64,000 nt of DNA, from assembly GCA_026018925.1 (NCBI GenBank), contig JAKSZU010000007.1, positions 97,489,501 to 97,553,500 on the forward strand. Direction: 5' to 3'. Both the position numbers and the translations under genes were made by a program. Below, piece after piece: positions 34,507-47,449 of this stretch (the first letter of the stretch is position 1; each line of letters begins with the position of its first letter). The notes beneath the pieces were generated by a model. The model was given only the letters and a program-made list of their open reading frames with translations, made no database searches and was not told where the DNA came from. Source of the stretch: Tupaia tana (Eukaryota > Chordata > Mammalia > Scandentia > Tupaiidae).

Positions 34507-35868
34507 TTTACAACCTAGAGAGGCATTCGAAGATCCAGTCCCAGGAAATGCAAAGGACCCCAAATAGAATCAACCCAAGAAGATCTTCTCCAAGACACAT
34601 TATAGCCAGGCTGACCAAAACTACAGACAAAGACAAGATACTAAGATTGGCAAAAGAAAAACATCAAGTTACCTACAAAGGACATCCCATCAGGCTAACA
34701 GTAGACCTCTCATCGGAAACAATGTGAACGAGGAGGGAATGGGAAAATATATTCAAGGTGTTACGAGAGAAGCAATTTCAGCCTAGAATACTATACCCGG
34801 CAAGATTATCTTCAGGTGGGAAGAAAAGACAAGAATATTCTCAGATAAACAAAACCTGAAAGAATTTACCAGCACCAGACCAGATCTCCAAGAAGTTCTC
34901 AAGGGTGTGCTATATCAGGAAAATTAAACACAGATACACGGAAATAAGAGTCCAAAAACTAAGAAAGTGGCCAACTTAATCATAGGGACAAGTCTGGAGT
35001 TGAATATTATATACCAGAATTTAACCAGGAAAACTGAACCAGAACAGAAGATAAAAGTACATGAGACTGATAGGTTCATGCACCTACCATTTGAACAGAA
35101 TTCTAACCTGTTTCCTGGCTTTAAGCAAAATTCCTTGGCATTTCTTTGATTTAAGTTAAAACTGGTTTTCTTAGTAGTAATGAGTGAACTCACCATTGAA
35201 AGTAGTTAGATTATGTAGGAAATTGTGTGATCAATGCATTGTGGGTGGGAAGGGAATGAAGGACAATTGTAGACACCGGAGGTGGTGTGCGAGGACGGTG
35301 GGAAGGGACACAGGGTCAGAAAGAGGGGTGGAAATATTTCTAGGAACTAGAAATGGAAAATGTTTTGTAATGTGCATGATTGAGTCACTATGCAGTGTGT
35401 AAAGTTTCAGGAAAAAAAATATATATTTATTCAATGACTGCAGTAGGATATGTAGCCCCAGCTAGGTGCTACTTTATAGGATGCATAAAGTTAGACTTGT
35501 GTTCATGGAAATGTGGATGTCACCTGTGTTTGCTATGAGGGTATTTGGATTGATTAGGGTCTTTGGTGATTCAATAAAATGTGTGTGTGTGGGGGGGAAC
35601 AGTATAGAAAGCAAACATAGATACCAGAGACAGTGTGGGAGGAGAATGGGAGATGGCAGAGGGTAAGAGATATGGAATCAAGGATGGGGTGAAAAAAGCT
35701 AAACAGACAGAAAACAAGAAATGGAAGATCATCTGCTGACAATAACGTGTTTGTTGATGTGCTGGATTGAGACAATATACAGTGTACTCTGGATGGAAAA
35801 TCTCATTTTGTATGCTGTAATGATGTACAGTGAATGAATGCAAATAAATAAATTGAAATTAAAAAAAA
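34507..35868 (+). mobile_element. HAL1-type (half-LINE-1) element, 5'-truncated
   Basis: The left part encodes the LINE-1 ORF1p C-terminal domain: RTPNRINPRRSSPRHIIARL and KGHPIRLTVDLSSET (about 34,540-34,724), then diverged ORF1 sequence in other frames to about 34,925. No reverse transcriptase follows. Instead about 900 bp of purine-rich 3' UTR-like sequence leads to ATAAATAAATTGAAATTAAAAAAAA. The whole is bounded by a perfect TSD GAAAAGCTAC (34,497-34,506 and 35,869-35,878), so ORF1 and tail were inserted together and ORF2 was not lost after insertion. The 3' UTR seems to hold two related units: AGACACCGGAGGTGGTGTG near 35,271 and AGATACCAGAGACAGTGTG near 35,618. Confidence 0.75.
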
Positions 35869-36094
35869 GAAAAGCTACAGTATACATATACATGGTTGTT
35901 ACAGCACAACTTTATAATAAAATAACCTGGGGAGCTTCTTATTAATCTGTATTTCCATTTCACAGAATGGAATATGAAATATGTGCAATCAGTCAATCAG
36001 CTAGTTAAACACTAGGCTTGTATTTATTTAACACAGCCTTCTATTCATGACTCTATTTGACAAAATCCTAACCCCAACTTTAACTCTTCATACA

Positions 36095-36372
36095 GGGATC
36101 AGCAGTTAGCATAATGGCTATGTCACTGGACTCCCACGTAGTCGACCGTGGTTCGAGTCCCGGACCTGGTGGCTTAAACTCACGCCAGGTGTGTGTGTGT
36201 GCGTGCCCAAGATCCCGAGAGGAGAATGGAGGAGAAGGGATTGTGGCATGGCCATCCCCCCGGGGGGTGATTTCTTGCTTTCTGTCTCTCTGTCTCTCTC
36301 TATCTGGCGAGCGCACGCACCCTGTAACAAAAAGCCTCTCAAAAGAAAAAAAAGAAAAAGAAAGAAAAGAAA
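36095..36372 (+). mobile_element. tRNA SINE, left member of a head-to-head pair
   Basis: TSD TAACTCTTCATACA (36,081-36,094) and TAACTCTTCCTACA (36,373-36,386). The A-rich tail (AAAAGAAAAAAAAGAAAAAG) points towards the antisense copy 35 bp away. Confidence 0.9.
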
Positions 36373-36407
36373 TAACTCTTCCTACATACCAATATTTAAG
36401 TCCTTTT

Positions 36408-36692
36408 CTTTTTTTTACTTCTTTTTTTTTTTTTTTTGAGAGAGTTTTTTTTTTGCTATAGGGCGCATGCGCTCGCTGGACAGACAGAGAGAGACAGAGA
36501 GACAGAAAGCAAGAAATCATCCCCCAGGGGGATGGCCACACCACAATCCCTTCTCCTCCATTCTCCTCTCGGGATCTTGGGCATGCACGCACATGCACCC
36601 GGCGTGAGTTTAAGTCACCGGGTCCAGGACTCAAACCACAGTCGACTACATGGGAGTCCAGCGACATAGCCATTACGCTAACTGCTGGTCCC
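36408..36692 (-). mobile_element. tRNA SINE, right member of an inverted pair
   Basis: TSD TTTAAGTCCTTTT at 36,395-36,407 and 36,693-36,705. With 36,095-36,372 it forms a large inverted repeat; a 197-residue open frame spanning both on the minus strand is an artefact of this. Confidence 0.9.
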
Positions 36693-36705
36693 TTTAAGTC
36701 CTTTT

Positions 36706-37867
36706 GATCCTAGATTTTTATTATTATTTATGTATCTGTCTTTCCCATTACTGAGCCATCATCTTCTTAGACATTTTCTATGTTTATTTGCAGAAATGAA
36801 GACAGTATACACCATATAGCAAAGGGTCAGACCATGCCGACTTCGTGAGTGTACGATGGCGCTGTACAGACATGGTTGTCTGACACAAAAACTTTGGCTC
36901 TGCAAGTCAGTAATTGTTTAAAACGTCTCTCTCAACTCCCACTCTAAAGACATGTATACATACACTCTACTAATTGACATAATTTAAATCTGTTTTTCAC
37001 ATATTTGCTTAATTAGCTTGCAGTGACCTCTGCAAAAACACTGGCCTCTGATGATTATAAGAGGTAGTTTTTTTGGCCTGGACACCAAAGCATCAAAGAG
37101 TCAGCTGGAACTAAGGAAAGCAATAACACAACTGGTTTTAATTAGTCATGACAGGGAGCTGAATATATCTGACATAGGCCTTCTCCCCAATACGTCACTC
37201 AAAACAGCCCAGTTACAGGAAATGGGGAAGAGGAAAAAAGATGGTGATAAAATGCATCCATAATACAAAGCAGATCATCTTTCATGTGGACAACCTTATT
37301 CATTTAGTTTTATATTTTTATGACAGTACCCAATCTATAACATTACTGATCCCCAAAGACTTGACTTGCATCTAGCTGGTACTCGGCACTGGCAGCTCAG
37401 GTTCTCAGAAGGGTGGGTGAACCCTGCACCCATTCACGAGTTTGCAATGAATTAATCTGTGAAATACAATTGAACGACTACAACTTCTAGTCAACATTCA
37501 CAGGAGGATTAACTTCATCTATAACCTTGTGAGTTAGTTTCTTCAGACCTGTTGCTTAGCAGGAAATGGGCAAGATTAGGAACTACTTTTTTATAATTCA
37601 CACACAATTTCAGCTTCTCTTTCTTATCAGGTACACACCTTCCCTAGTGAAACTATGGGCCTTGGGTTGACCATATCCTTGGGCTGGCTACTATTCAGAG
37701 AAAGAGAAATACCTTCTAATAGGCAGGGCTCTACCTCAAGACCTAGTCTTCACATGCAATTCGCTCCCCCAGGTACTTGTCAGATCCCAGAGCCCACTGC
37801 TTCTGTGTATCACCTGGTTCTTGCCACTTGGATTATTTAATCACTGTGTGTGAGTGTGTGAGTGTGT
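36706..37867. other. Intergenic, no feature recognised
   Basis: AT-rich; nothing identified. Confidence 0.45.
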
Positions 37868-38015
37868 GCAATTAGTTTATTTTCTTCTTCCATGAGACAG
37901 ACAGAAAGAGATAGGCTGGTACTCCCTAAAGGGGGCCCGCATGCCATGACCCAGCCCCAGCCCCAGCCAGTCCAGATCACAGGCATGAGCACATGTGTCC
38001 AGCATGTGGAGGGAG
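37868..38015 (-). repeat. Second tRNA-like SINE family, copy 3 (partial)
   Basis: TTAGTTTATTTTCTTCTTCCATG and CAGACAGAAAGAGATAGG match copies 1 and 2; the right part is weak. Confidence 0.42.
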
Positions 38016-38858
38016 GCCTTGGGAAGTGGCTCCAGAACACAAAGCCTTGCTCTGCTGCTGTGTCCCTGCCTGGCTCTGATCACTGTTTTGACCAGTCTTG
38101 GTCATCCCAGTGCTCTTGACTTCAGAAGCCTTTGTTTTTCCTGCTCCTCTACTTTGACTCCTCCTTGTTGCCTTCAGAAACCGAGTGCTGTAAGAGTTTC
38201 TTTCTTTAACGTTGCATTGCATTTTTTAACTAATGTTCTGATTTCCTGCAGTGCATGAGGGCCTTTGACGAAGACTGAGATGAATGAATACTCCATCATG
38301 GAGCTCAGAACTTCTTAGGGGAAGGAACAGGTAAGCTGATGGCCATTAGTCCACAGACATGCTTTGGTAAGGGGTGAGGGTAGCCCAGAATCAGGGCACT
38401 AGCCAAGCTCCTGGTTAGACAGAAGCTACCCAGGAGTCAGCAATGCCTAAGCAGTTGAGGCCAGACAGCAGAGGGTGAAAGATATTCTGTGCTAGTAGCA
38501 ATTTCTATAAATGTCCTGGGCCATAAATCATGGCTTCTTCAGAGAACATAAGCGGTCAAGTGCAGCTGTAGGGTTAAGTGGCTGGAGAGGTCATGAAGAG
38601 ATGGGAAATCACCCTGTAAGTCCTGGGAGCCAGTGAAAGTTTATCCGTGATGTGGTCAGATCTGTGCTTTAGAAAGACCAGCCTCAACATGGAGAGTGGA
38701 TTTAGTAGCCAGCACTTTCCCCGGGCCTGGTCCAGACTCTACCTAGCTTGCATTATCTTTCTGTGGTTCTAAAGAACCCAGTCCCTCCCCCATCAGTGAC
38801 CACAAACAAAACTAATGTTCAGAATTATTTTAAGACTTGATAAAAAGTACAAATTATA
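38016..38858. other. Intergenic, no feature recognised
   Basis: Nothing identified. Confidence 0.4.
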
Positions 38859-39120
38859 GGGACCAGCAATTGGTGTAATGGCTATGTTGCTGGACTCCCA
38901 TGTAGTCCACTACAGTTTGAGTCCCAGACCTGGTGGCTTAAACTCATGCTGGGCGCATGTGTGTGCATGTCCAATATCCCAAGAGAAGAATGGAGGAGAA
39001 GGGATTAAGGCATGGCCATCCCCCCTGGGAGGTGATTTCTCGCTTTCTGTCTCTCTGTCTCTCTCTGTCTTTCTGGAGAATGCATGCACCCTTTAGCAAA
39101 AACCTCTCCAAAAAAAAAAA
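38859..39120 (+). mobile_element. tRNA SINE
   Basis: TSD AAAAGTACAAATT before 38,859 and repeated in the poly(A) at 39,121. Head variant GGGACCAGCAATTGGTG. Confidence 0.88.
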
Positions 39121-39525
39121 AAAAGTACAAATTCTGTGATCCCATTTCACAGAACTAAGCTCTCATGGTGATGGAGCCTGGGAATCCCTGTATGTAACGT
39201 CCCCAGTGACCTTGAGGCAGCTGGACTAGGGGCAGTGCTTGGGAGCCCACGTGGGCTGTCGCTCATAGCACCAGCTTCCAGGTAGGCAGAGGGACACAAG
39301 ACTGTGTTGACTCCATCAATCTGAAAGTGAAGGTGACTGGGGTGGGTCTCACTCAAATGCCTTCCTTCCACAGTATCTGCGACTCTACTCCCAGCACCAC
39401 AGACCTCGGCCTCTTACTTACCTCCGAGAACTTCTGCTTGTTCTGTAAATAGCATATCCAAGCCTCACATGGCCTCCCAGGCTAGTCTAGGCCTCAGGAT
39501 AATCTTCTTAAGACAGACTTCTCTT

Positions 39526-39774
39526 GGGACCAGCAGTTAGCGTCATGGCTATGTCACTGGACTCCCACGTAGTCGACCGCGGTTCGCGTCCCGGACCCGG
39601 TGGCTTAAACTCACGCCGGGCGCGTGTGCGTGCGTGCCCAGGATCCCGAGAGGAGAATGGAGGAGAAGGGATTGCGGCGTGGCCATCCCCCCTGGGGGGT
39701 GATTTCCTGCTTTCTGTCTCCCTGTCTCTCTCTGTCTGTCTGGCAAGCGCACGCGCCCTATAGCGAAAACCTCT

Positions 39775-39807
<33 letters not shown>
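39526..39807 (+). mobile_element. Young tRNA SINE with long pure poly(A)
   Basis: Perfect 16-bp TSD AAGACAGACTTCTCTT at 39,510-39,525 and 39,808-39,823. The tail is an uninterrupted A run of about 33 bases, and CpG sites are well preserved; this is one of the youngest-looking copies here. Confidence 0.94.
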
Positions 39808-39811
<4 letters not shown>

Positions 39812-39823
39812 CAGACTTCTCTT

Positions 39824-41585
39824 TACTGGTACCTAGTATTAACAGTTCAGAGGGAGATCTTGACACAATTTACCTCCCAATTTCTACCTTCTCAGTTAAA
39901 TTAAAGATAGACATGGAGCTGGGAAATTGTGGAGAGTAATAAAGACATGGAAAATTTTTAAGGAGAATGGAGAGTGACTTGCCTAAGGAGGAAAGAGACC
40001 AGTGGTCAACCTCAAAGACCTCAAAAGGGTTGCAGATCGAATATTGGTTTCCACAGGACCATCGTGTTATTTCGTCCATAGGGTCAGAAATCCAGGAAGG
40101 GAGAAAACTGACAACTATGTGAGTTGATGAGTACTGGCCAGGCAGAAAGTGAAGAGGTAAGTGATTAAGGGTACTGGTGTAAAAGAAATAGGCAATCCTC
40201 ACGAAGGCCCTAAGAAGATGCTAATATGCTCCGAGATTTATGAAGGACTAGAAAGCGTGAGCACCTCGTTGGCCTCACTCGGTCTGTGGTGATAGCTGTC
40301 ATTTGACTTCATTTCTTCTCTGGCTCACTCCGGTTCTGAGCCACGTTCTGCTACGTTGCCTTAGAGCACAGTGAGTGACAAATAGCAGCTGGGAGCACAG
40401 TGAGTGGAGACAGCAGCTGGAAGGGCTGTGAGCAGAGTGGGTGATGTGACATTTCCAGAGCAATAAATGAAACCAGCAAGGGAATGCCACAGCAAGGCAG
40501 TAGGCATTTATAATAATCGCTGCCCTCCTAAGTGAGAGCCATGTGTTGTAAAATATGATCTTTACGGTAACAGCACATCTATGCAGCATACCTTCTTTCC
40601 TGAAGCTACTTCTTTGCACTTCATGGGAGACTCAGGATATACCTCACACAAGAATGTGTTCAGCATGAAAACACTGGAGTGTTTTTAAAGACCATCGAAG
40701 TTATATTTAAACATCCGGCTAATAAAAAGTGAATTACATTTTTTGCAAAGATTTTAGATTATTTTTAATTCAGTCAATGCCTTACATTAATCCAGTTAGT
40801 TCCATTTTCAGGGTTAGTATTTCTTCGCTGCTCCTATTTCCAATGTGCATTCGTTTCACTCGAGGACACAGAAGCAGCCGCAATGAAGCAAGCAGAACTG
40901 GAAGCCAATGGCTAAAATTAGACTATCAATGACATTTGCTTATCAGACTGAAATCTCAGGGTAGAGCATTTTCTTCTGAAAGAGGACAATTCTCCTTCAC
41001 TGCCACACAGACTTCTGTTGTCCAATTACATTCCTAATACATAGCTGGGCAGCGAAACTGACCTAAAATAGAAAGTGAAACCAAGACATGGCTAGAGACA
41101 AAATTAAGTGATGAACCTGCTGCATAAGACTCTTTTGATTATGCCTTCAGAATTAGGTAGAGATGCTCGTCCCAGAGAAGGGGGATGTGGGAGAAAAGTG
41201 CAGCCAGGGTCCCTAGGTGGGGAGAGGGGTCTGGGCTTCCTCCCACCACCTTGGACTACTGCATTGCACGCATTCCCAGGGGCCAGGACAGGTTCGAATC
41301 TGTGCAAGTTGTTTCTTTTTTTCTGCTTTCATGTACACTTGTATGGTTAGGTGTTTACAACACTTTCTTAAGGGAGATTTCCTGATGTTTCACTCTGCGG
41401 AACCGAAAATTGGCTCAGAAACTCCGAGGACTACGTGCGAGTCTCAGCACAGGGTGTGTGTTACCTCATTAGTGAACACTGGCACTACTACTGACATGCA
41501 TTCATCCTCTCTGTCCAGTCTGCACACAGAGCACCTCAGACCAGGCACCCGTCTCAGAGCGCACTGCTGGGTCAGTGCCCTGCGG
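39824..41585. other. 3' flank of NTMT2 (3' UTR probably within)
   Basis: The NTMT2 3' UTR must begin at 41,585 going left. I could not fix its end: a minus-strand ATTAAA lies near 40,765 but is unsupported. No other feature seen. Confidence 0.45.
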
Positions 41586-41957
<372 letters not shown>

Positions 41958-42186
41958 TCACGAGTCACTTAACAGCCTTGTGTTCAGTTGCAGGACACTG
42001 GGAATTCAGGAAAAAGGATGCATGTCCTCTTTGAGGACACTTAGGCCCCTTTCTATAAAAGAGATATCTACCTGGCCCTCTACCTGCCAGGCATGAGCTA
42101 AGCTAATGTCTCCCCAACGAGTCCCTCCTTGTCCCAGCTGTGTATAACTCCTGTATTGGGTCTCCTACACACATGCTAAGACATAG

Positions 42187-42214
42187 ACACACACACACGC
42201 ACACACACACACAT
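42187..42214 (+). repeat. (CA)n in NTMT2 intron 3
   Basis: About 13 CA units with one G interruption, between coding exons 3 and 4. Confidence 0.9.
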
Positions 42215-42547
42215 GATCTAATACACTGCTGACTCATTTTCTGGGGATTTTAGATCTAAGAATGTCTAGTTCTGCCAATAAATGGGCATTAACTTTTTTA
42301 ACCCCACTTTTAAATTTTTGTCAAATATTTATATTTCTTCAAGGATTTAACTCAGTTCAAAGGCATTCACTCCATCCCTAAAGGGAGAGAACAGAGGGTG
42401 TCAGGGGAGATGTCAGAGGACCAGCCTTTGGGTCGCCCATCGGACACCCACTAGCTCACCTCCTGTGTGCTCCTGAGCCCTGCAGTGCGGTCTCTCTGAC
42501 TGAGAAGTAGGGAGAGGGAGAGGCAGAGGCCACGCCATGCGGGACTA

Positions 42548-42799
<252 letters not shown>

Positions 42800-42904
42800 C
42801 TACAGAGAGGAATTCGTGAGCCACTTCAGATATAGAGACCCACCTGGCTTTTAGATACTACAGTGACCTCTTTAATCAACTCTATTTAGGTGGATTTCAA
42901 GCCC

Positions 42905-43136
42905 AGTGATGGTGGTTAAAGGGACTGGATCCCACATAGCCGACTAGGAGGTTGAAAAACAGACCAGGCGTGTGTGCGTGTGTGTCCCAAATCCCAATAG
43001 CCTAAAACCCCAAGAAGAGAATGGAGGAGAAGGGATTGTGGCATGGCTTCAACCCCGGGAGCTGGAGGGGTTGCTTTCTCTCTAATTTTCTTTTTCTCTC
43101 TCTCTCTCTATCTCCATCAAGTCCACATGTTCTACA

Positions 43137-43167
<31 letters not shown>

Positions 43168-43168
43168 G
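42905..43168 (+). mobile_element. Old tRNA SINE in NTMT2 intron 2
   Basis: Degraded head (GGTGGTTAAAGGGACTGGATCC), middle block AAGAAGAGAATGGAGGAGAAG, CT-rich block and poly(A) at 43,143-43,166. It lies about 105 bp upstream of exon 3 on the transcribed (minus) strand, antisense to the gene. Confidence 0.72.
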
Positions 43169-44314
43169 AATTTTATGCAGTACAATGCACCATTGTAAGT
43201 ATGTAATTCAGTAAGTCTGGACAGAGATTTCAGCCAGGTGCTCACTACCCCGATTGAGATACAGAACCTTCAACTACTTTTTTAAAAATTTCTAAATCTG
43301 CTTTCTTTATTTATCCAAATATAGGACTTAAAAAGAATTTCAAACTAAGATGGTCAAAAAAGCAATATTTTAGGTTTAAACACTTGACAAATTTCTCCAA
43401 GAAATGAGCCCTCATAGCCTTATGAATATAGAATTCTGTTACTATAAATTTGAGCGGAACCCACAGTTAAACGAATCTGTACTGTAGGTTATTGTGCTGA
43501 GGGGAAAAAAAGAGTAAATGGTAAGAGTCTGAGTTTCAAAATTACTTTAACAATTCATTCAATGGGAACATTTAGTTTACATTGGGATCATTTAAATTTT
43601 TTTTAAACTGATTTAGGAGGCTCTGAATATCTGTCCCTCTTTTGTAACTGATAAATTTGGGAACCTGAGCTGAAAAATGCAAATTGTTCCATTCTCAAGC
43701 CAGAACCTTATTTCAAATCCAGCCCCAATAGCACACAGCATGTTCATGTGGACGAAAGGCAGTTTCAGCAAAGTCTCCTCTTCTCCTTTAATGCTAAAAT
43801 ATGTTTTCTGCCTTTTTACCAGAAACTACATGATTTACTGGGCACAAAACCCTGAAAACGTTTTCTAAAGTAGGCCTGTGCATTAAATTAGCTGGGGGTG
43901 AGGGGATGAGGAGGGTAGTGGTAGGGAGAAATCAGCCAATATACTTCCTCAAACTTGTGTCTCTAAGACGTTAAGCTCTCTGATTTATGAAGATTCAGCT
44001 GGTCTACATTATTTGCTCATAATTGAGATGGCTGCTGAATAGGTTTCATGCTAGAAATTACAGTAACTAGATACTTGAAGTTGCCAATCAAGATCTTAAG
44101 GAGAGAGCCTACTCTTGATTTCTCAGGAACTAAGGATTAAAAAAAAAAAAAAATTGGCGAAGGATCAAAGGTGAAGTATGAGCAGAGAGAGAAGCAGAAA
44201 GCTGCTCTCCAGGCCCCCAAAGACCTTCAGCATGCTGGAAAGGTACAACGGAGATCAAAAAGTGCAGCAATTGGAGCGTCTTTTCAAATGGGCCAATAAT
44301 AATGATTATTGAGT

Positions 44315-44470
44315 GATTATATATAGCAAGCTCTTTACATATATAATAGCTACAGTCATCAAAAAAACCTCATAAGGTAGTGATTATTATCCCCATTTTG
44401 GAGATGAGAAAACTCAGATTTCTAACTGTACAGAGCTAGAATTTGAACAGAAACTGTCTGACTAACAGGA
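44315..44470 (-). repeat. MIR, antisense
   Basis: CCTCATAAGGTAGTGATTAT, ATCCCCATTTTGGAGATGAG and GAGCTAGAATTTGAACAG. Confidence 0.7.
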
Positions 44471-44574
44471 ACAGAGCCAGTTTCACATTAGGGATGTCAT
44501 CTCGACTCTGATCCCCTTGGTGGTGTCTGTCTAATGCTGTGGTAACAAGAATTCTTTTTTCTTATTTTTTTTTA

Positions 44575-44798
44575 AGGTTGTTGCCACCGGGTGTGTGTGC
44601 TCACTGGAGAGAGACAGTGGGAAGGAAAGTGAGAAATCACCCCCATAGAGATTGGCCACACCACAATCTTCCTGGGATTTTGGGCATTGCATGCATAAAT
44701 GCCTGAAGTAATTCTCAAGCCACCAGGTTCAGGACTCGAACCATGATTGGCCATGTGGGAGTCCAGCACCTTAACCATTACACTATGTGCTGGTCCCA
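44575..44798 (-). mobile_element. Old tRNA SINE in NTMT2 intron 2
   Basis: Ordered blocks AAAGTGAGAAATCACCCCC, GGCCACACCACAATC, CCACCAGGTTCAGGACTCG and a head ending ATGTGCTGGTCCC. Confidence 0.78.
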
Positions 44799-44816
44799 CT
44801 GTGACAAGAATTCTAA

Positions 44817-45022
44817 AAGAAATTTGAGGAAAAATAATAGAGAGGTAAAACATTTGTGGGACACAGATATGGTTTATTACCTGTTGCTGATGAGTATAGT
44901 ATTCTCAACTGGACTGGTCTGAAGTGTATATCAAGCTGGGTAAAGTCTCTTTACAATCTAAATGATGTATAGCAATTGAATGTATAAATAATAATAATAA
45001 ATAATAAAAATAAGCTTTTCAA
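44817..45022 (+). mobile_element. 5'-truncated LINE 3' end in NTMT2 intron 2
   Basis: Bounded by a perfect 11-bp TSD AAGAATTCTAA (44,806-44,816 and 45,023-45,033), with an ATAATAATAATAAATAATAAAA tail-like end. The body (CTGGACTGGTCTGAAGTG, AATGATGTATAGCAATTGAATG) loosely resembles the HAL1-type 3' end at 35,770-35,850. Confidence 0.6.
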
Positions 45023-46164
45023 AAGAATTCTAAGGCTCTGTTCACACTGAGCAGGAAAGAGATCTGTGATTGACTAGTGAGTCTGCCTTGAGTGTGGGAA
45101 GGGAAGTAACAGTACATTGCTCTGGGTTTGCCACTTCTGCTTATGCTGCCACCTCCCTCACGCCAGTACTGTAATTTAAACCAACCTCATTCAGAGAAAG
45201 GTCTAAGCTAAAGGTTTATCTAATGAGTGTTGTAAAAGCAGCATCTTCTAAGTAAATGTATACATAACATAAACAAGATGGAAGAAACGATAGGGAAATT
45301 ATTTTAAGCTCTTAGAAATGACTGTACTAGACATTTCTAAGCCCAATAACAGACTGTCTTTGCAAGTTGTTTTTAATCATTACTTTGCTCAAGCCACTTC
45401 TATTGATCATGTTGTGCTGATTAATGTAGTTTTAGAAGTAGAACCATGGAACAATGAAGCAAAGAGCCCTCAATCCAGCCATGATTCTCCAAGGAGGCCC
45501 TTGAAACTCAGCAGAAGCCTAGCACCTCTAACTCACTGATGGTTAATGCTCTCACTTTTTCAGATGAAGCCAAACCCCAGAGAGGTGAAATGCTTAAAAA
45601 TTCTCATCCTCTAATGGAAAGTCTTCACCAGTTTAGATGTGGGGTGTTTGACAACAACTATTCTTCAAAATATTGGTATTTACAAAAGCAGAAAGGCTCC
45701 TCTCACTCAATGCCACAGACCTCGGCCTCTCCTGAGGCCTCATCTCTTTAGCACATGTCGTCTGTAGAAGGTGCTGCCTCCCATGTCCTGGCACCAAGGC
45801 CCTTTCTGTCTGTCATTCAAACGCAGCTCCTCCAGAAGGGTTATTTAAAGAACGATCTCAGGACGTTTCTCACCTCTGGCACCCCCACTGCCTGAGCTGT
45901 GACTGTTCTGAAAGTGACACCACTGTGGCTAGAACTGCACAGGATGTGTGTCTTTACAACAGATGTTCTGTTATTTTCATTTTCACTCATCATGCCATCT
46001 TCATGTGTAAGTATTCACATAAAACAATAAAATACTATTAGCAATTTCATTTTAGTTTGATTCTGCCTATATATTTTGTTTTGAAGAACATTAATTCATC
46101 CAGTGGAATCACAAACCAAAATGAATGAATGCAGTTGAATGAAATTTGCCACTGTATAAAAACC

Positions 46165-46225
46165 ATAAAATACAACAAGTTATATTGAAATATAGCAAGT
46201 TATGTTGAAATATAACAAGTTAGAC
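46165..46225 (+). repeat. 20-bp tandem repeat, about 2.7 units
   Basis: AACAAGTTATATTGAAATAT, AGCAAGTTATGTTGAAATAT and AACAAGTTAG in a row, in NTMT2 intron 2. Confidence 0.8.
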
Positions 46226-47002
46226 CCAGATTTTTTAGTCATCGAATCTCTGGAAAATGTCAAGAAATAAATACCATCCAAGACTAATTACTGTTTATGA
46301 ATTGTTATATTCCCCACTGGAAGTTAAAACGGAGGAAAGTTGTCAGCTATGACACTGACATCATGTTGGTATCATTTGTTTATTTGCTAAAGTAAGTACA
46401 TTTGCAACTAGTTTAAACACCTGTTTTGCTGTCCCAAGTCACTAAGTGTTGAAAGGGAAGCAAAATTCTAAATTAAACAATCTGCCTTTTCTCAGTCGGC
46501 ATTGAATAAATCATGCAGATATTCACATTCCCTAATTCCTTCTCTCTTGACCTGGATACGGATTTAGCACATTATTAAGGTCACATATCAGTCATCAGAA
46601 AGACTGTGTTTGTTCTTAGCGAGAAGTCACAGCTTTACAATGAGCCTTGTCTCCTAAGAAGAGCTCCTTATGCTTCTGTGAACCGAGCAGGCTCCTCTTC
46701 TCCAACGTAAACAGACAAGCATAGGCTGTCTCCTTCCCAGGTCCGTGGGCGTGCTGTGGCTCTGCCTGACCAGTATCCCTGTGGTCGGCTGGGCATTCCA
46801 CAGAGTGACAAGATGGCTGGATTACTAACTAAGCTTCTGAAATGCTTCGGGATCAAAGCCAGCTTCACCACAAGGCAAGCAGGAGCGATTGCTCTGGGCC
46901 AGACTGAAGGAGAGTTAAGGTCTGTGGCCCATAGGAAAAAAAAAAAAGTTGGGATTTTTCAGCTTCATGAGACAAATGGAAAAAATATGTCATGGTTTTG
47001 AA

Positions 47003-47195
47003 TGAGGAGTCTGGTGTCAGACAGAATTGGCCAAGCCAGCATCCCAGCTCTGTCTCTCCCAAGAGTGAACCCTGACAACTTATTTAACCTTTCCAGGACT
47101 CAGTTTCCACAAATGCAAAAACAGAGCTACTAATAGTACCCGCTTCCAGGAATCATTATGAAGACTAAATAAGACAATGCTTCTAATGCACTTGG
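47003..47195 (+). repeat. MIR
   Basis: ATCCCAGCTCTGTCTCTC, TTAACCTTTCCAGGACTCAG and AATAGTACCCGCTTCCAGG. Confidence 0.72.
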
Positions 47196-47449
47196 GATGA
47201 CTGACCATCTCAGAAAGCGGGGTCAGTGAAATCGGTCAGTATCCTGACTTGGAAGCACTCCAGGTCTGCCCAACCTACACACCATGGCCATGAATCCCAG
47301 GTTCTCTGGTCCTATGACAGCCAAATGCTGACACTCTAACAGGAGGATGTCCTGGTCCCATCTCTATTTCCAAGCTCTGGATTCAGGTTCTGGGTGCTCC
47401 AGGGAGGTTGGCTATGATGTGAACCTTATCCCAACACAAGGGACACTAT

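Noticed and set aside
36080..36673. A 197-codon open frame on the minus strand
   Set aside because: It is made of two SINEs in opposite orientation; the same peptide pattern (SLDSHVVD.., RSREENGGEGI) recurs at most SINE copies.
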